A stretch of DNA of 64,000 bases from Blastomyces gilchristii SLH14081 (taxonomy: Eukaryota; Ascomycota; Eurotiomycetes; Onygenales; Ajellomycetaceae): NCBI RefSeq assembly GCF_000003855.2, contig NW_003101681.1, positions 6,665,170 through 6,729,169 on the forward strand, given 5' to 3'. The translations under genes were made by a program, and so were the position numbers. The notes beneath the pieces were generated by a model, which saw nothing but the letters and a program-made list of their open reading frames with translations, was not told where the DNA came from and did no database searches. Of the stretch, positions 24,401 through 35,509 are shown one piece after another (positions within the stretch are counted from its first letter, which is position 1; every line of letters begins with the position of its first letter).

Positions 24401-24575
24401 TGTGATTTAAAGGTTGATTAAGCCAGCGTACGATTACAGGCGTACGCCGGCTTCTTATATATTGTAATATTTTACACTAAATTAATTAGTGGCCACTATG
24501 GCCCCTTTACACTTATAAGCAAGTTCGGAAGCAGCCGCGTTATTATCCGACAGTCGTATGTTCTTCCGAATCACA
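24401..24575 (-). repeat. 3' LTR of Gypsy-A copy 2
   Basis: 175 bp from tgtgattt to gaatcaca when read on the plus strand. It keeps CpG-rich words, with the family hairpin at 24421-24452. Internal DNA to the right begins catcctgcctcaccagattcag, the decayed complement of the polypurine tract. Confidence 0.88.
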
Positions 24576-25104
24576 TCCTGCCTCACCAGATTCAGTCACA
24601 CTCACATGATCATGTCATACACCCTAGCTTCATGCAGATTAGCTTGTCACTAGTATTTCATGATTGTGTAATCTATCTCTGATTCAGCTAGTGTTCTGTG
24701 TACACTCTCATAAAGAAACTTTCACTATATTACATCACTTATTCACTAACTTTTCTCATTCTTCAATCATCTTCTTCATCATCATTATCATTGAATGTCA
24801 CTATCTCATTCAAGATTTCTATCTCTTCTTTTATTCAACTCTTTCTATCTGTTCATCTATCACATTATATGTGTTTCTGGTGATGGCTCCCTGTTCTCAT
24901 AACAAGCATTCTCATAGTACTCATACTGAGCAGTTTGTTAGCAGTAAGTGTAATACATTGTGAAACATGAGCAGGACTTATTTATCTTCTAACAATCACC
25001 AGAATGTACTATTATAAATGACACATCTTCTTCATCTTCTTATACATTCTTGATCATTTTCCTTCACAGCGGGTTTCTGATTGTGTTTTCTGACATGATT
25101 TTGT

Positions 25105-26566
25105 GTGAACACAGATGCTGATATATTTATTTTTATTTATATAGAATCTTCACACATTGACAGATTCATGTTTATCAATGATAGTGAACTCAATATTGAA
25201 TCATTGATTGAGAACTTGAAGAATGCAATAATGAAGAAATTGTCTGTATTATATGTAACTGAGTCTTTCATGTCTCTCTCTGCTCTCTCTGTTTCTTTCT
25301 CTGCTGCTTCTCTCTCTCAATCTTCTACACCTGTCTCTGTGTCTGATTCTCTCACTTCTGCTACCTCTGTCTCTGTGTCTGATTCTCTCACTTCTGCTAT
25401 CTCTGCCCTCTCTGATTCTGCCATCTCTGCTTTCATTATCAGCTCTCCCTGTTTCAAGAAGATGTTGTGTAGGCTTAATAAACTACATTTCTCAGTGTGT
25501 ACACTTTCATTCTTCTTGTCAATCCCTAGAATAATTTATTGTATGAAGACTGTGTATAATATAACTATCTGAAGCTCAGCTGTGAACACTGATTATTACA
25601 TTCATTTTAAATATTCATGATGAAGTAATTATTTATTCATATCAGAGAATCACTTCTCTTTTTAACAGTATCAAGATTATAAGTCTTTTTCTTTTTCATC
25701 TTTTCTTTCTAACACTGATTTTTCTGTTCTTAGAGAAAATTATTATAAGTTTTATTATATATGAAGTCATGATATTCACAGATATTAAGAAACTTTTTAT
25801 AACTGTAAAGTTTAATATTGCAGAAATATTCACTCTGATAAATTTCTTCAGAATGATAGATCTATATCAGTCTATTCTCTAGTATCTGTTATTCAACTTC
25901 ATAGTACAGGCAAAAGATATTCATATTTTCAGAAACAGAAATACAGATATCATACTCTTTTACACTCACAGTTATAAGACTCATACATCTTGTCTGAGAT
26001 GTTGTTATGAGAATGAGCTGTTCATATACTATGTTCTGCTTTCTGTATTTCTCTGTGTCTCTCTCTCTCTTTCTGAGAAGGCTCATGTGTGTTGTAATTA
26101 CATGTACAAGTCTAAGATCAGTAGATATTTATTTGATAATTATTATCTCTGCTTTTACAGTTTTATATACTAATAATAGTTCTTAGTTGCTTCAGTATCA
26201 GAGATCATTTTAATTGAAGATGATAACATTACTGAGACTACTCTCTCTTATTCTTAAGCTTCTTCTATTATTTTCTCTTTCTTCTCTGCAGAGAAGATTA
26301 TGTATATACTGAGTTATAAGTATTCAGTCTTAAGTGACTTTCACTGTTGTTTATCTGATTCTGTATCTTCTTCTTCTTCTATTTCTTCTGTCTCTGTTTC
26401 TTCTGCTCTAACTTCTGATTCTGTGAGTTTCATACTCTTCTTCAATTTTTCTACATGTACACATATGCATTTCTATATTGATATTTCAGTCAATCTTGTG
26501 ATAAATGACATTAATATTGTATACAGAGTGATAGAGAAATCAGAGATATATACAGTGTTATTATAA
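25105..26566 (+). pseudogene. Antisense accessory ORF region of Gypsy-A copy 2
   Basis: Plus-strand frames (antisense to this element) at 25105-25572 (155 codons, N-T-D-A-D-I-F-I-F-I-Y-I-E-S-S-H) and 26300-26566 (88 codons, V-N-L-V-I-N-D-I-N-I-V-Y-R-V-I-E-K-S-E) are the counterparts of 8824-8372 and 7655-7338 in copy 1. The Ser/Thr-rich middle differs in length by a duplicated Val-Ser-Val-Ser-Asp-Ser segment. The shared reading frame argues that the element once encoded a protein here. Product unknown. Confidence 0.5.
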
Positions 26567-27599
26567 GAGTGACTTGCAGCTCTTGAATTTCTTATAAATC
26601 TCAAGTTTTAAGATTTCTTTTTGTTTTTGATGTTTTTCAGATGATGTGATGTTGGAAATAGATTAAATATGTAATGTATGAAAATGAATGAGATATGTAT
26701 AACATTTGTCTTTTACAGCTGACTCTTATAATTGATGATCAATTCATTTCTCTTTTCTTACACTTTTTTTCTTTATCTGCTAGTCACTACTCTTACATGA
26801 TCTCTATATAATACAGTATTCAGTGACTAGATTCAGTAGCTTTTATCTTTCATAATTCTGTCTCATGCATTATACTGTCTCTCTTCACTCACTCAGATCA
26901 CTACAGTGAATGATTCATTGAAACTAATCTTACTCAATCTCTGAGTATCTTCAGAGGTTGAGATGACTTGATCTTACATGTTCACAGATGTTTCAGATAG
27001 TTCATTCTCTGTGATCTCTGTGATTAAACTGATGTAAACAGTTGAATTTAACTCTGAATTCCTTTTTCTTCTGTGATCTGACTTATATATAAGTCTACTA
27101 CTTTAAGATTGCTCTTTGCTACTTTGCATTCACTGTCTGCAGTATATTATCATACAATCAGCTACAGTGTCATTACTTATTAAAGTATAATATTTATCTG
27201 ATTTTTTCATTGCTTTTCATTCTTTTCTTATAATTGTGAAAAGATCAGAATAAGTGAGATTATCTGATTTGTAAGTGTCTATGATTTCTCTTACTTTGTG
27301 AGACTTTTCAATTGTAAGTCTCTTCTTTTTCAACACTGATGATAGTGCTATAAATGATTATAATTCACTCAGATCTTATATCTTTACTTTCATAAGTTAT
27401 GAATCATTGATTAAGTTGTGTAAGACTCATTTCTCTGATTCTTTCAATGCATATATTTTCAGAGAATGTGATTTGAGTATTTTATATGACTCAAACTATC
27501 TAGATTGAAACTTCTCAGAACTCTCATTATATATAAGAACTCATATTCTTATCTTGAGACTTGATTTCTTAACTAGTAAGTCTTGTATTCTTTTTGATT

Positions 27600-28700
27600 G
27601 AATTACTCAGTTCAGAAGCAACTCATTAGCTTTTGTATATATGTAGCTGATCTCTTTCAATCTTGGTTCTGCATCTGTGACTGTTGCATTCGCAACTGCT
27701 ACTGCTGTGTCTGTAACTGCTGTTTCTGCTGCATCTGTGACTGTTGTGTCTGTGACTGTTGTGTCTGCAACTGCTGTTCCCTCTCTCACCTTTTTCAAAG
27801 CATTCTTCAGAATGCGCGGATGCAATTCATATAACAGGTAAAATGGTGAATGCTTGAAGACTGCATGCTATTAAATCCGTGTGACCAGTAGCGCCTGCCT
27901 GAGATATTCATTTCATAGTCTCATAGACTTGTTCACTAGATATTTCATCAGCATATTACTCAAGATTTCATTCAAGCATTTCATCTTCTCATTTATTCAC
28001 AGATGATATGATGTTATTCTATGATATCTTGTCTGTAACTGACTCATGAAATGCCTCACTGCTTCTTCTATGAGATTCACACTATTATCAGTTAGAATCT
28101 CATATGACATTTCATAGTTAATATAGATCTCATTATGTAGAAACTTTGTCATTATCTTCTCTATCATCTCTGAAACTACTTTCATAACTGGTCAGTCAGT
28201 AGTGTAATTAATAGCAGTGATTATTCATTGATTTTCATTTGATATTCACAGCAATATGTCTATGAGATTCATCTCTTATTATTTGAATGATTATATCATA
28301 CACTTCATCTGATATTGTATCTTCTCATATTCTAATCCTTTCTTAGATTCTTTCACAACCTGACAATTCAGACACTCATGAGTGTATGTCTGAATGTTCT
28401 CAGTCATGCTTGATCAGTATACTCTTGATTTGAGTATACTTATAAGTTCAGAGCTTTCTAAGTGACTGAATTCCTTGTGCATGTGAGTTATTAAGTCACA
28501 TCTAAATGAAGATTCTAGATAGAAAGCTTCTACATATTCTAGATTACAGTAAAACACAATGTTGTTTTTCAATTTTCTTAGCTTGAAGTTCAGAAGCATC
28601 TCTTCTACTACTCTTATAAGATGCTTATTATCTGATATCTTGTCATTCTTCAAGTAAGAGATTATGATATTCACTCATTCTGATTTCTTATACTCTCTTA
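27600..28700 (-). pseudogene. Gypsy-A copy 2 integrase
   Basis: Minus-strand pieces 28414-28674 (zinc-site half, T-H-M-H-K-E-F-S-H), 27997-28185 (core, L-T-D-N-S-V-N) and 27607-27825 (C-terminal part with Ala/Val/Thr repeats) correspond piece by piece to copy 1. The GC-rich patch seen in copy 1 at 6085-6300 is only partly preserved here (27640-27900). Confidence 0.82.
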
Positions 28701-28779
28701 GTATATTTAATATGAACTTCTCTTATACCTAATTTACAGAACTCTCATTCATGAAATTGAGTCTATAACTGATTACATT

Positions 28780-30660
28780 AGACATCACAGTATTCAATCT
28801 CTTTCAGTATTTAATATAAAGATTGTATGCTTGAAACTCTGAGATTCAATATACTAAGTATTTGAAAGATTTTATTATTAATTATAGATAGACAAGGCTT
28901 TCATAATCTGTGATCATCATTGTTATATGCCTGTTATTAATATATCTATCTCACAATGTCAGTATATGCTTGATTGCTAGTAATTTCTTTTCATACACTG
29001 AATAATTGAGCTCAGCACTTAATAGTTTTCTATCATTATATATCACTGAGTGCAGCTTGCTATTCTTACTCATCTGTAGAAGAGCATCTCTGATAGTCTA
29101 TTCAGATATATTCATCTCAATGTAGAAAGGTTTATCATGATCTGATTAAATAAGCACTGAGAATATTATTACATATTCTCTCAGTATGAGAAAAGCCTCT
29201 TCATATACAGCATTTTAGATGATTAAATGAAACTTCTTCTTTTATAGATTTGTATCTGTTTCTCTTAAGAGATCTGAGAGTGATGCAGATATTCATGTAA
29301 AATCCTTGATAAATCTGTAATAGTATGAGATTAACTCAAGAAACTGTTGTATATGATGTACATTTCTCAGTCACAGTTAATTCACTATAACATTCAATTT
29401 CTCTGAGATGAGATATATACAGTTATCACTTACTACATATTCTACAAACTCTAACTCTTTTATTTCAAATACATACTTTGTTAATTTGATGTAGAGCTTA
29501 TACTCTGTCAGAGTTATAAGCACTTCATTGAGATACTTCAGATATTTATTATATGAGTTTGAAAAGACTAGAATATTATTGAGATATACAAGATATGAGA
29601 TTTCATTCTGTTTATGAAGAATTATATTCATTATTATTTGAAAGATAGCAGGTGCATTTGTTAGACTGAATAATATTATCAGAAATTCAAACTTTCTTCA
29701 TTATGTATTAAACACAGTTCACAGAACTGACAGTTCATCTATATAAATCTGTCAGTATTCTGAGAGAAGATTAATCTTTGATAGATATCAGATATTTTCA
29801 ACTGTATTCAACTGTTATTGAATTCATAACAGTGAATATTCATTCTTGATTGTAAGCTTATTAAGTGCTTAATAATTAATACACATTCATCACTCTTTAT
29901 CTGTCTTTTTCACAAATAGAACTGAAAAGTCTCACATGCTTGATAAGAATTATATAAGACTATGTTCTAGAAGGTCTGTGATCTGATACTTCTGTTCTTC
30001 AAGATATGTTTGTGATAGAAGATATGCATTCTGATTGACTGATTTTGCATTCTCTGTGTCAATCTTATATACAAATCCTTGTTTTAGCAGCAATTCCAGT
30101 GAAAGATCTGTTTGAAAGATCTTTTCATACTTCTTCAGAAGCTTCTTCATACACTTGTTCTTCTGTATATTCTTTATCTTGATTTTCTCTGCTTCTGAGT
30201 TCTGTATGACATACAGAATACTTTCAGATGAGGTCTTATGAATCATTCTCTTTGCTTGTTAATGTGTAAGCAGATTTAATTCTTCTATATCAGAAATGTG
30301 AAATGTTCTTCTTATATCAGTTAGTAGAATTATATGAATCATTTTCTTTCTATCAGTCAACTGCATATGACATGTACATTATTAAATCTGTGAATTGAAT
30401 CTTTAAAATCAATTAAGTCTGAGAATAAGATTGTATTTCATATTCTACAGCTCTTACACTCAAATATAGCAAGATCATTCTTCAAAGTACAAGAGAACTC
30501 TTACTCTTGCAGATGATATTAAATATTAATTATCAGATAATCTTATGTATCAGAGATTCTTCACTTAGCAGATCTCTTTCAGTCTTTGAATTATATAATT
30601 ATCAATATATTGTGTAGAAGCTTCTGTATCTGCTAATACTTTTACAGTCATCTCTTGATT
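28780..30660 (-). pseudogene. Gypsy-A copy 2 protease, linker, reverse transcriptase, RNase H
   Basis: The protease relic is at about 30612-30650 (V-L-A-D-T-E-A-S). The open linker at 29950-30246 ends in Y-L-E-E-Q-K-Y-Q-I-T-D-L-L-E-H. The RT piece at 29377-29631 has Y-L-N-N for the catalytic Y-L-D-D. RNase H is at about 29170-28780. The same positions are decayed as in copy 1, with additional stops. Confidence 0.82.
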
Positions 30661-30699
30661 CTTATTCAAGTGTCTCTTATATATTAACATTTCAGGTCT

Positions 30700-32150
30700 C
30701 AAGGCATTGAGATGAGTATCTACTTCATCATTCTTTCTTACATCTCATTTGAGAGTCTGCTTCTTCTTTGTATTTACAGAATTCAGAGAGTTATCTAACA
30801 CAGATATCTCTTTCACTTTAAAGACTTTTTATAGAATATCAGTAAGTATCTCTGAGATCACTGATTCTGCTAGTTTTTTAACTCTCTTACTTCTCTTGAC
30901 TGTGTATACTGAGTGTAATCTTTTGTATCATAATTTTAGTATCTACAGTTAAAGCAAGCTCAATACTTATAATATTAAGGTTTTCACTCAGAGAATCTCT
31001 TTTTCAGAGAATTCAGTACTTTAACAATGATATTCAGATCTAGATTCATCACATTCAGATGTGTAACTTGTATTGCAGAAGTCTGATTACTCATTCTTCA
31101 CTGAGACATACTCAATTGCAGTATTTTCTATTATAATTAACTCACTTGTTTCTGTATAATGAGAATATTATATGCTTCTTTCATCATATCTGATTACAAG
31201 ATTAAGCATTTCTATTCTACTCTCAATTCAGATGTAAGATTATAAATGAAGATCTGTAAACAGAAAGATGTTAAAAGCTCTTCATTCAATGTAAGATAGT
31301 ATAAGCTGAAGTATATGAAGTATAATATAAGATTACTCACTTATCTACACTCAGTGAAGTGTTTATAATACTTATCTCATACATTTACTTTCTCAAAGTT
31401 ATGCAAGATTCATTTGAAAAACTTATTTCATATTTATAGAAATGAATATTATTCTGAGTCTGTAAGATTTATCTTTTTATCAGTTATTTATAATAACTTC
31501 ACTTTTCTGTATAGAAATGCAGCAGATCTTAAGACTTGTTGAAATTCTGTTAACTATCTATCTATGAGTTTATATTTAATCTGATAATATAATTATATCT
31601 GACTTAGTCAGCTGATTGCAGCATCATTTTTTCAGTTACTATTAAAGCTTAATAACTCTGACAGATCTCTCAGCTTAATGTATCTCATGCTTAGATTCTC
31701 ATTCTACACAGCAGTCTTTAATAATGTGTATACTTCTGAAGAGATTGTGAATAATCATGATAAGATCTTCAGATTCAGTGTAGTTATCTGTCTGTATAAA
31801 CATTCAATCTCTCACTGCAGATCTAAGATCTGATTTTCTCTATTCTTATTAATGATAATAATTGCATCAGTGAAGCTCTTCATAGTGAATACTTGATCTG
31901 CAGTGAATATCAATTGTTATTTAGCTTCTGTCTCAGTCTGTCACTGTGTATACAAGGTCTCAATCTCATTTAGAATTCTTGTATATATACAGAGCTTTAA
32001 TTTCAGTTCAGTGATTTCAGCTGTTTTTCTTACTGCTTTAAGTAAACTCTCTGAGAGATTCTGCATATCTTTCAGTTCAGATAGCAGAGAAGAGTGTTAT
32101 TCATATTGACTAGAGAAGATATTTATTTCAGTGATTTTCTCATTGATTGT
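30700..32150 (-). pseudogene. Gypsy-A copy 2 gag remnant
   Basis: Minus-strand counterpart of 1900-3330, including the damaged zinc knuckle near 30930-30975. No long open frame remains. The plus-strand frames at 30749 and 31903 are shadows. Confidence 0.55.
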
Positions 32151-32539
32151 ACAATGTCTATCATTATATCAATGTATTGTTATATTACTATATCATTATA
32201 TTGCTATCTATTGTCATCATACAACTCCGGTGATGATCACTCTCTCTCTTTTATCTCTTTGAGTGAAGAGTGATTTTCTTTGAATCTGATTCACTGCTCT
32301 CATCTCTTTTCTCACATCTCATTTATTCATATACATGGCATTTGTCTGAGTGTGAAGTTTTTCTCTAACAAGTGAAGCGGTATTAATTGAATGCTCTTTC
32401 ACTCACTACTCTTCATATACTATCTTTTGAGATGTTCTAGAATCACACTGATATGATAACTATAAATCACTTCATAGACAGAATTATCATACTCTGAAGA
32501 AGTCTGCACTTCTCACCAGTTTTTAGACATGCTATCAGA

Positions 32540-32715
32540 TGTGATTCAAAGATTGATTAAGTCAGTGTATGATTACAGGTGTACACCGGCTTCTTATATA
32601 TTGTAATATCATATGCTAAATTAATTAGTGGCTGCTATGACTTCTTTACACTCATAAGCAAGTTCAGAAGCGGCCGCGTTATTATCTGACGGTTGTACGT
32701 TCTTCCGAACCACAA
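32540..32715 (-). repeat. 5' LTR of Gypsy-A copy 2
   Basis: 176 bp, tgtgattc to cgaaccaca on the plus strand, more decayed than 24401-24575. Hairpin at 32560-32591, now imperfect. Confidence 0.88.
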
Positions 32716-33360
32716 TTCTGAATTCTATCAGAGATAATGTGTATTGAAGTCTTCTACAATGATAGAATTTTTCAAGAGAATTATATTTAAAAATTCTCTA
32801 TTAATTGTTCAGATATTGTTATTTTCTTTCAATAACTTTTTATTATAGATATTTATGAGTTGAATAATATCAAACTCATTCTCTTTATCTATAATATCAC
32901 TCACTAGAATATCAGAGTCAGATATAATATTAAATCTCAGATTAAATTAATATCTTGATCTTTTTCTTCTGTATATCACTACTCTTGATTTTATCTCAGA
33001 TTTTTCAGGTAGAAAGTAGTAATAGCTTGAATAAGAAATAATATACTTTTACTCAGCATTAAAGTATGATTCTTGAAAAAGTATAAAATTAACTTTTTAT
33101 TCAAATATAATCTGAAGATAAGAATAAATGTAATTTAAGTTTCTATCTACATTGTTTTAAATGAATGTCATTTTTGAAGAATTTTTACACTTTTTTTATT
33201 ATTTTTATTGTATATTCATACTAAAAGAGAGTAGAAATAGAGCAGAATCTAATCACTATCATCTGATAGTAGATTATAACTATTTTAAAAAACAGGAATT
33301 TTAACTACTTGCATTCTTTTCAGTTTATTAACAGAGTCATTTCTCAATTCTCTAATCTTA
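32716..33360 (-). pseudogene. LINE-1 endonuclease domain (5' part of ORF2)
   Basis: The minus strand shows an APE-type endonuclease relic. Just before the Gypsy-A insertion it reads S-I-I-V-E-D-F-N-T-H-Y-L, the conserved G-D-F-N-x-H catalytic block with Gly changed to Glu. Upstream are I-Q-L-I-N-I-Y-N-like residues. The enzyme would nick target DNA to prime reverse transcription. Heavily decayed. Confidence 0.65.
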
Positions 33361-33376
33361 ACAGATATTTGAGAAT

Positions 33377-34010
33377 TCAAATTCTATTTATGTTTAGCTG
33401 AAGAATTTGAGTTTGAGAATTTAGATAACTGAGAGTTTCTTCTCTTTGAGCTTGCAGTTGTGAATTTACTGACTTGACTGTTATCTTCAGTTTTAGATTG
33501 ACTTTGAGCTTCTTCTTTTCTTCAGTTCTTTTGAATTCTTGAAGTAAATATGCATTCTTTTGAACTAGATACATGCTTTTCTTTACAGTTAGAGCATTTA
33601 AGCAGAGTATATTAACATATTTCATTTCTTTTTAAGTGTATTTCATATTTATACTTACTAGTTTTGTAATCTTTAACACAGAACTCACATTTTGTATCTC
33701 TGAAATACAAGATTATAAAGTGTTCATATCTTTGACAGTTTAAACACTGTGTTTGTGTTTTGAGATTCATTCTTGAGTCTTTGTATTCATGAACTCTTAT
33801 TTTCAAATCTGCTACTCTTACTTCAGAAATTTTTAATTGTTTAAGTATTTTTATATAAACTAGAACAGAGATATTTCTTCTAATTTATCTAAATTCAATT
33901 AAATTCAGTTATACAGGCTTCTTTCTTAGTTGAATAGAATTGTATTCTTTTAACTCATTTTTAAAAAGTAACTTGAATTTAATAGTAAAGTAAGTATTTA
34001 TATAATTTAC
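33377..34010 (-). pseudogene. LINE-1 ORF1 (gag-like) with zinc knuckles
   Basis: Pieces 33612-33806 and 33377-33625 give C-L-N-C-Q-R-Y-E-H-F-I-I-L-Y, a C-x2-C-x4-H-x4-C knuckle with Gly to Glu and the last Cys to Tyr. A second C-E-F-C-x-K-D-Y-K-T knuckle follows. The upstream part (33830-34000) matches the end of the ORF1 at 63850-64000. ORF1 proteins of this type bind LINE RNA. Confidence 0.72.
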
Positions 34011-34430
34011 ACTGAATTGATTATTAACTGATTTTTAATCAATTGTTAATTACTTAAATATACAGATTGAATTTATTTTTATTACTATAATTAATTAACA
34101 ATTAATTTAGAATTAATTCAAAATCAATTGAAAATCAATTTAAAATTAATTATTAAATATTTTTATCTTGATATATTTTAAAATTCTGTAAAATATCTCT
34201 TTATATTTTATATGAATTTATCTGTTCATTTAATTAATTATGAATCAGCTATACATGCTTTGATTAATTGATAAGCTGAATGAATAAGTGAATTGAAAGA
34301 TTGAAAGTCAATTATCAACTGATTATTACTGTATTGTGTGAGGTCAGGGTCATGATTATGTAATGAGGTCAAGTGATGCACTTAGCAAGGTCAAGTTTTC
34401 TGTATACACTGTAACAGCCAACAACATTTG
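34011..34430. other. AT-rich spacer with first direct repeat (R1)
   Basis: 34011-34330 is extremely AT-rich with repeated caattta/aattaatt words and no gene. 34345-34403 (R1, gaggtcaagtgatgcactta...) is repeated less decayed at 34548-34607 (R2, gacgtcaagtggcgcactta...). Confidence 0.5.
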
Positions 34431-34540
34431 TGTAGAATAGTTAAAGGTTGTATTGATAGATCTTCTACAAAGAGCTTAATATAGTGATGGGTCACGTGAT
34501 ATAATGAGATCGCTAACCGCAACGGCCGTAACGGCCAACA
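34431..34540 (+). repeat. Left inverted repeat of a candidate large DNA element
   Basis: Starts tgtagaatagtt and ends acggccaaca. It matches, in inverse orientation, 51223-51311 continued at 60124-60152 (after removing element C). By eye about 31 of 33 outer bases and 58 of 64 inner bases agree, and the differences are mostly G-to-A on this side. The inner part holds a CpG-rich word gctaaccgcaacggccgtaacggcc. No clear target duplication is seen outside. Confidence 0.7.
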
Positions 34541-35500
34541 ATTTGCGACGTCAGCTTACATAACGACGTCAAGTGGCGCACTTAGTGAGGTCAAGTTTTC
34601 TGCTTTCTTCAAGCAAGCTTTACACCTTTCACATTCTTATCAGTCCTCCATGAAATCTTCAGTATAAGATACTTTTAATTTTGTATGTAGATCTCACTTC
34701 CTAGTTATACAGCTGCCCTGCTGAATCAGAAATGTCTACTGCAGAACAGCAGTTAAGAGGGGTGTCAGATTGCCTCTCTTACAGGCTGACTGCTTCCGCT
34801 CACGTTATCTCAGTAAACTCAGCCACTTCACTCCGAGCTAACTCAATCCGAACTACTGCTACTTTCTGCCAAGTCCTGCTAACATCTGAGCCAATCAACT
34901 GTCACAGGGCTTACACTAAACCTAAATGAAACATTCTCAGCAAACTCTTCACAGAGCATCTGAGAAAAAACAGTTCCTGTTTATTAGTAACACAGGAACA
35001 ATTTGCTTCAATCATAATGTTTGAGATAGAATCACTGTGTAACATCACTTATAGATCATTTCTCTATCATCTTGAGAAATTAATTTTTCAATTTTCTGTT
35101 GATTGATGTAATTTTTATCTGAAAATACATATATTCTGAGTATGAAGTGTCACATTGAAAACTGCTACTATGATTTTGAACACAGGAACAATTTGCTAAT
35201 TTTTCAATCATGATTATATCTAGTCATTCAACATCTTGATCTTACTATCAAAACATCTATTCAGTCATCAGAGACTATAGTCAAAGCACTGAGTGTATTT
35301 TTCAGCAACTTCTGACAACTTCTGATAACTTCTGATCTCTTGACAATCTCATGCAGTATATTAACTTGTGATAACTTCTGACAACTTCTGAGATCTTTCA
35401 ACAACTTCTGAATCAATCACATAACACTTCTTTTTGACAGCTGAGTCACTTTTTGACAGCTGAGTCAGATAACATCCCATCAACTGTATCAAATATGATT
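34541..35500. other. Leader region of the helicase gene with short repeats
   Basis: Contains R2 (34548-34607) and a short plus-strand frame at 34732-34929 (65 codons, unknown, less decayed than its surroundings). It also has a direct repeat acacaggaacaatttgct (34989 and 35178 regions), a cluster of acaacttctg-type decamers (35305-35412) and a tandem tttttgacagctgagtca (about 35433-35468). No gene recognised. Confidence 0.5.
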
Positions 35501-35509
35501 AAGAGAGAT

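Larger units (their letters stand above)
24401..32715 (-). mobile_element. Ty3/gypsy LTR retrotransposon, Gypsy-A copy 2 (inverted, decayed)
   Basis: Same family as 1262-9540 but on the minus strand. Its LTRs are at 32540-32715 (5' for the element) and 24401-24575 (3'). The 4-bp target duplication is attc (24397-24400 and 32716-32719), and removing the element restores LINE-1 between endonuclease and reverse transcriptase. Total 8315 bp against 8279 bp for copy 1. Internal order on the minus strand: gag (about 32150-30700), protease (about 30640), RT (29640-29377), RNase H, integrase (28700-27600), then antisense frames now on the plus strand. Confidence 0.9.
18066..34010 (-). mobile_element. 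Long LINE (LINE-1 of this window), Tad/I-like, split by three interruptions
   Basis: Read on the minus strand, it runs from ORF1 (about 34010-33377) through endonuclease (about 33350-32716), reverse transcriptase (about 24390-22300), RNase H (about 21620-21450) and the 3' UTR to an (ATT)n tail at 18066. It is interrupted by Gypsy-A copy 2 (24401-32715, target attc), by element B (18623-20845, target tctgagactatt) and by the assembly gap (24039-24138). The 5' end is near 34010, where similarity to the ORF1 at 63800-64000 fades. The 5' UTR is absent, so the copy is probably 5' truncated. It is heavily decayed. Confidence 0.82.
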
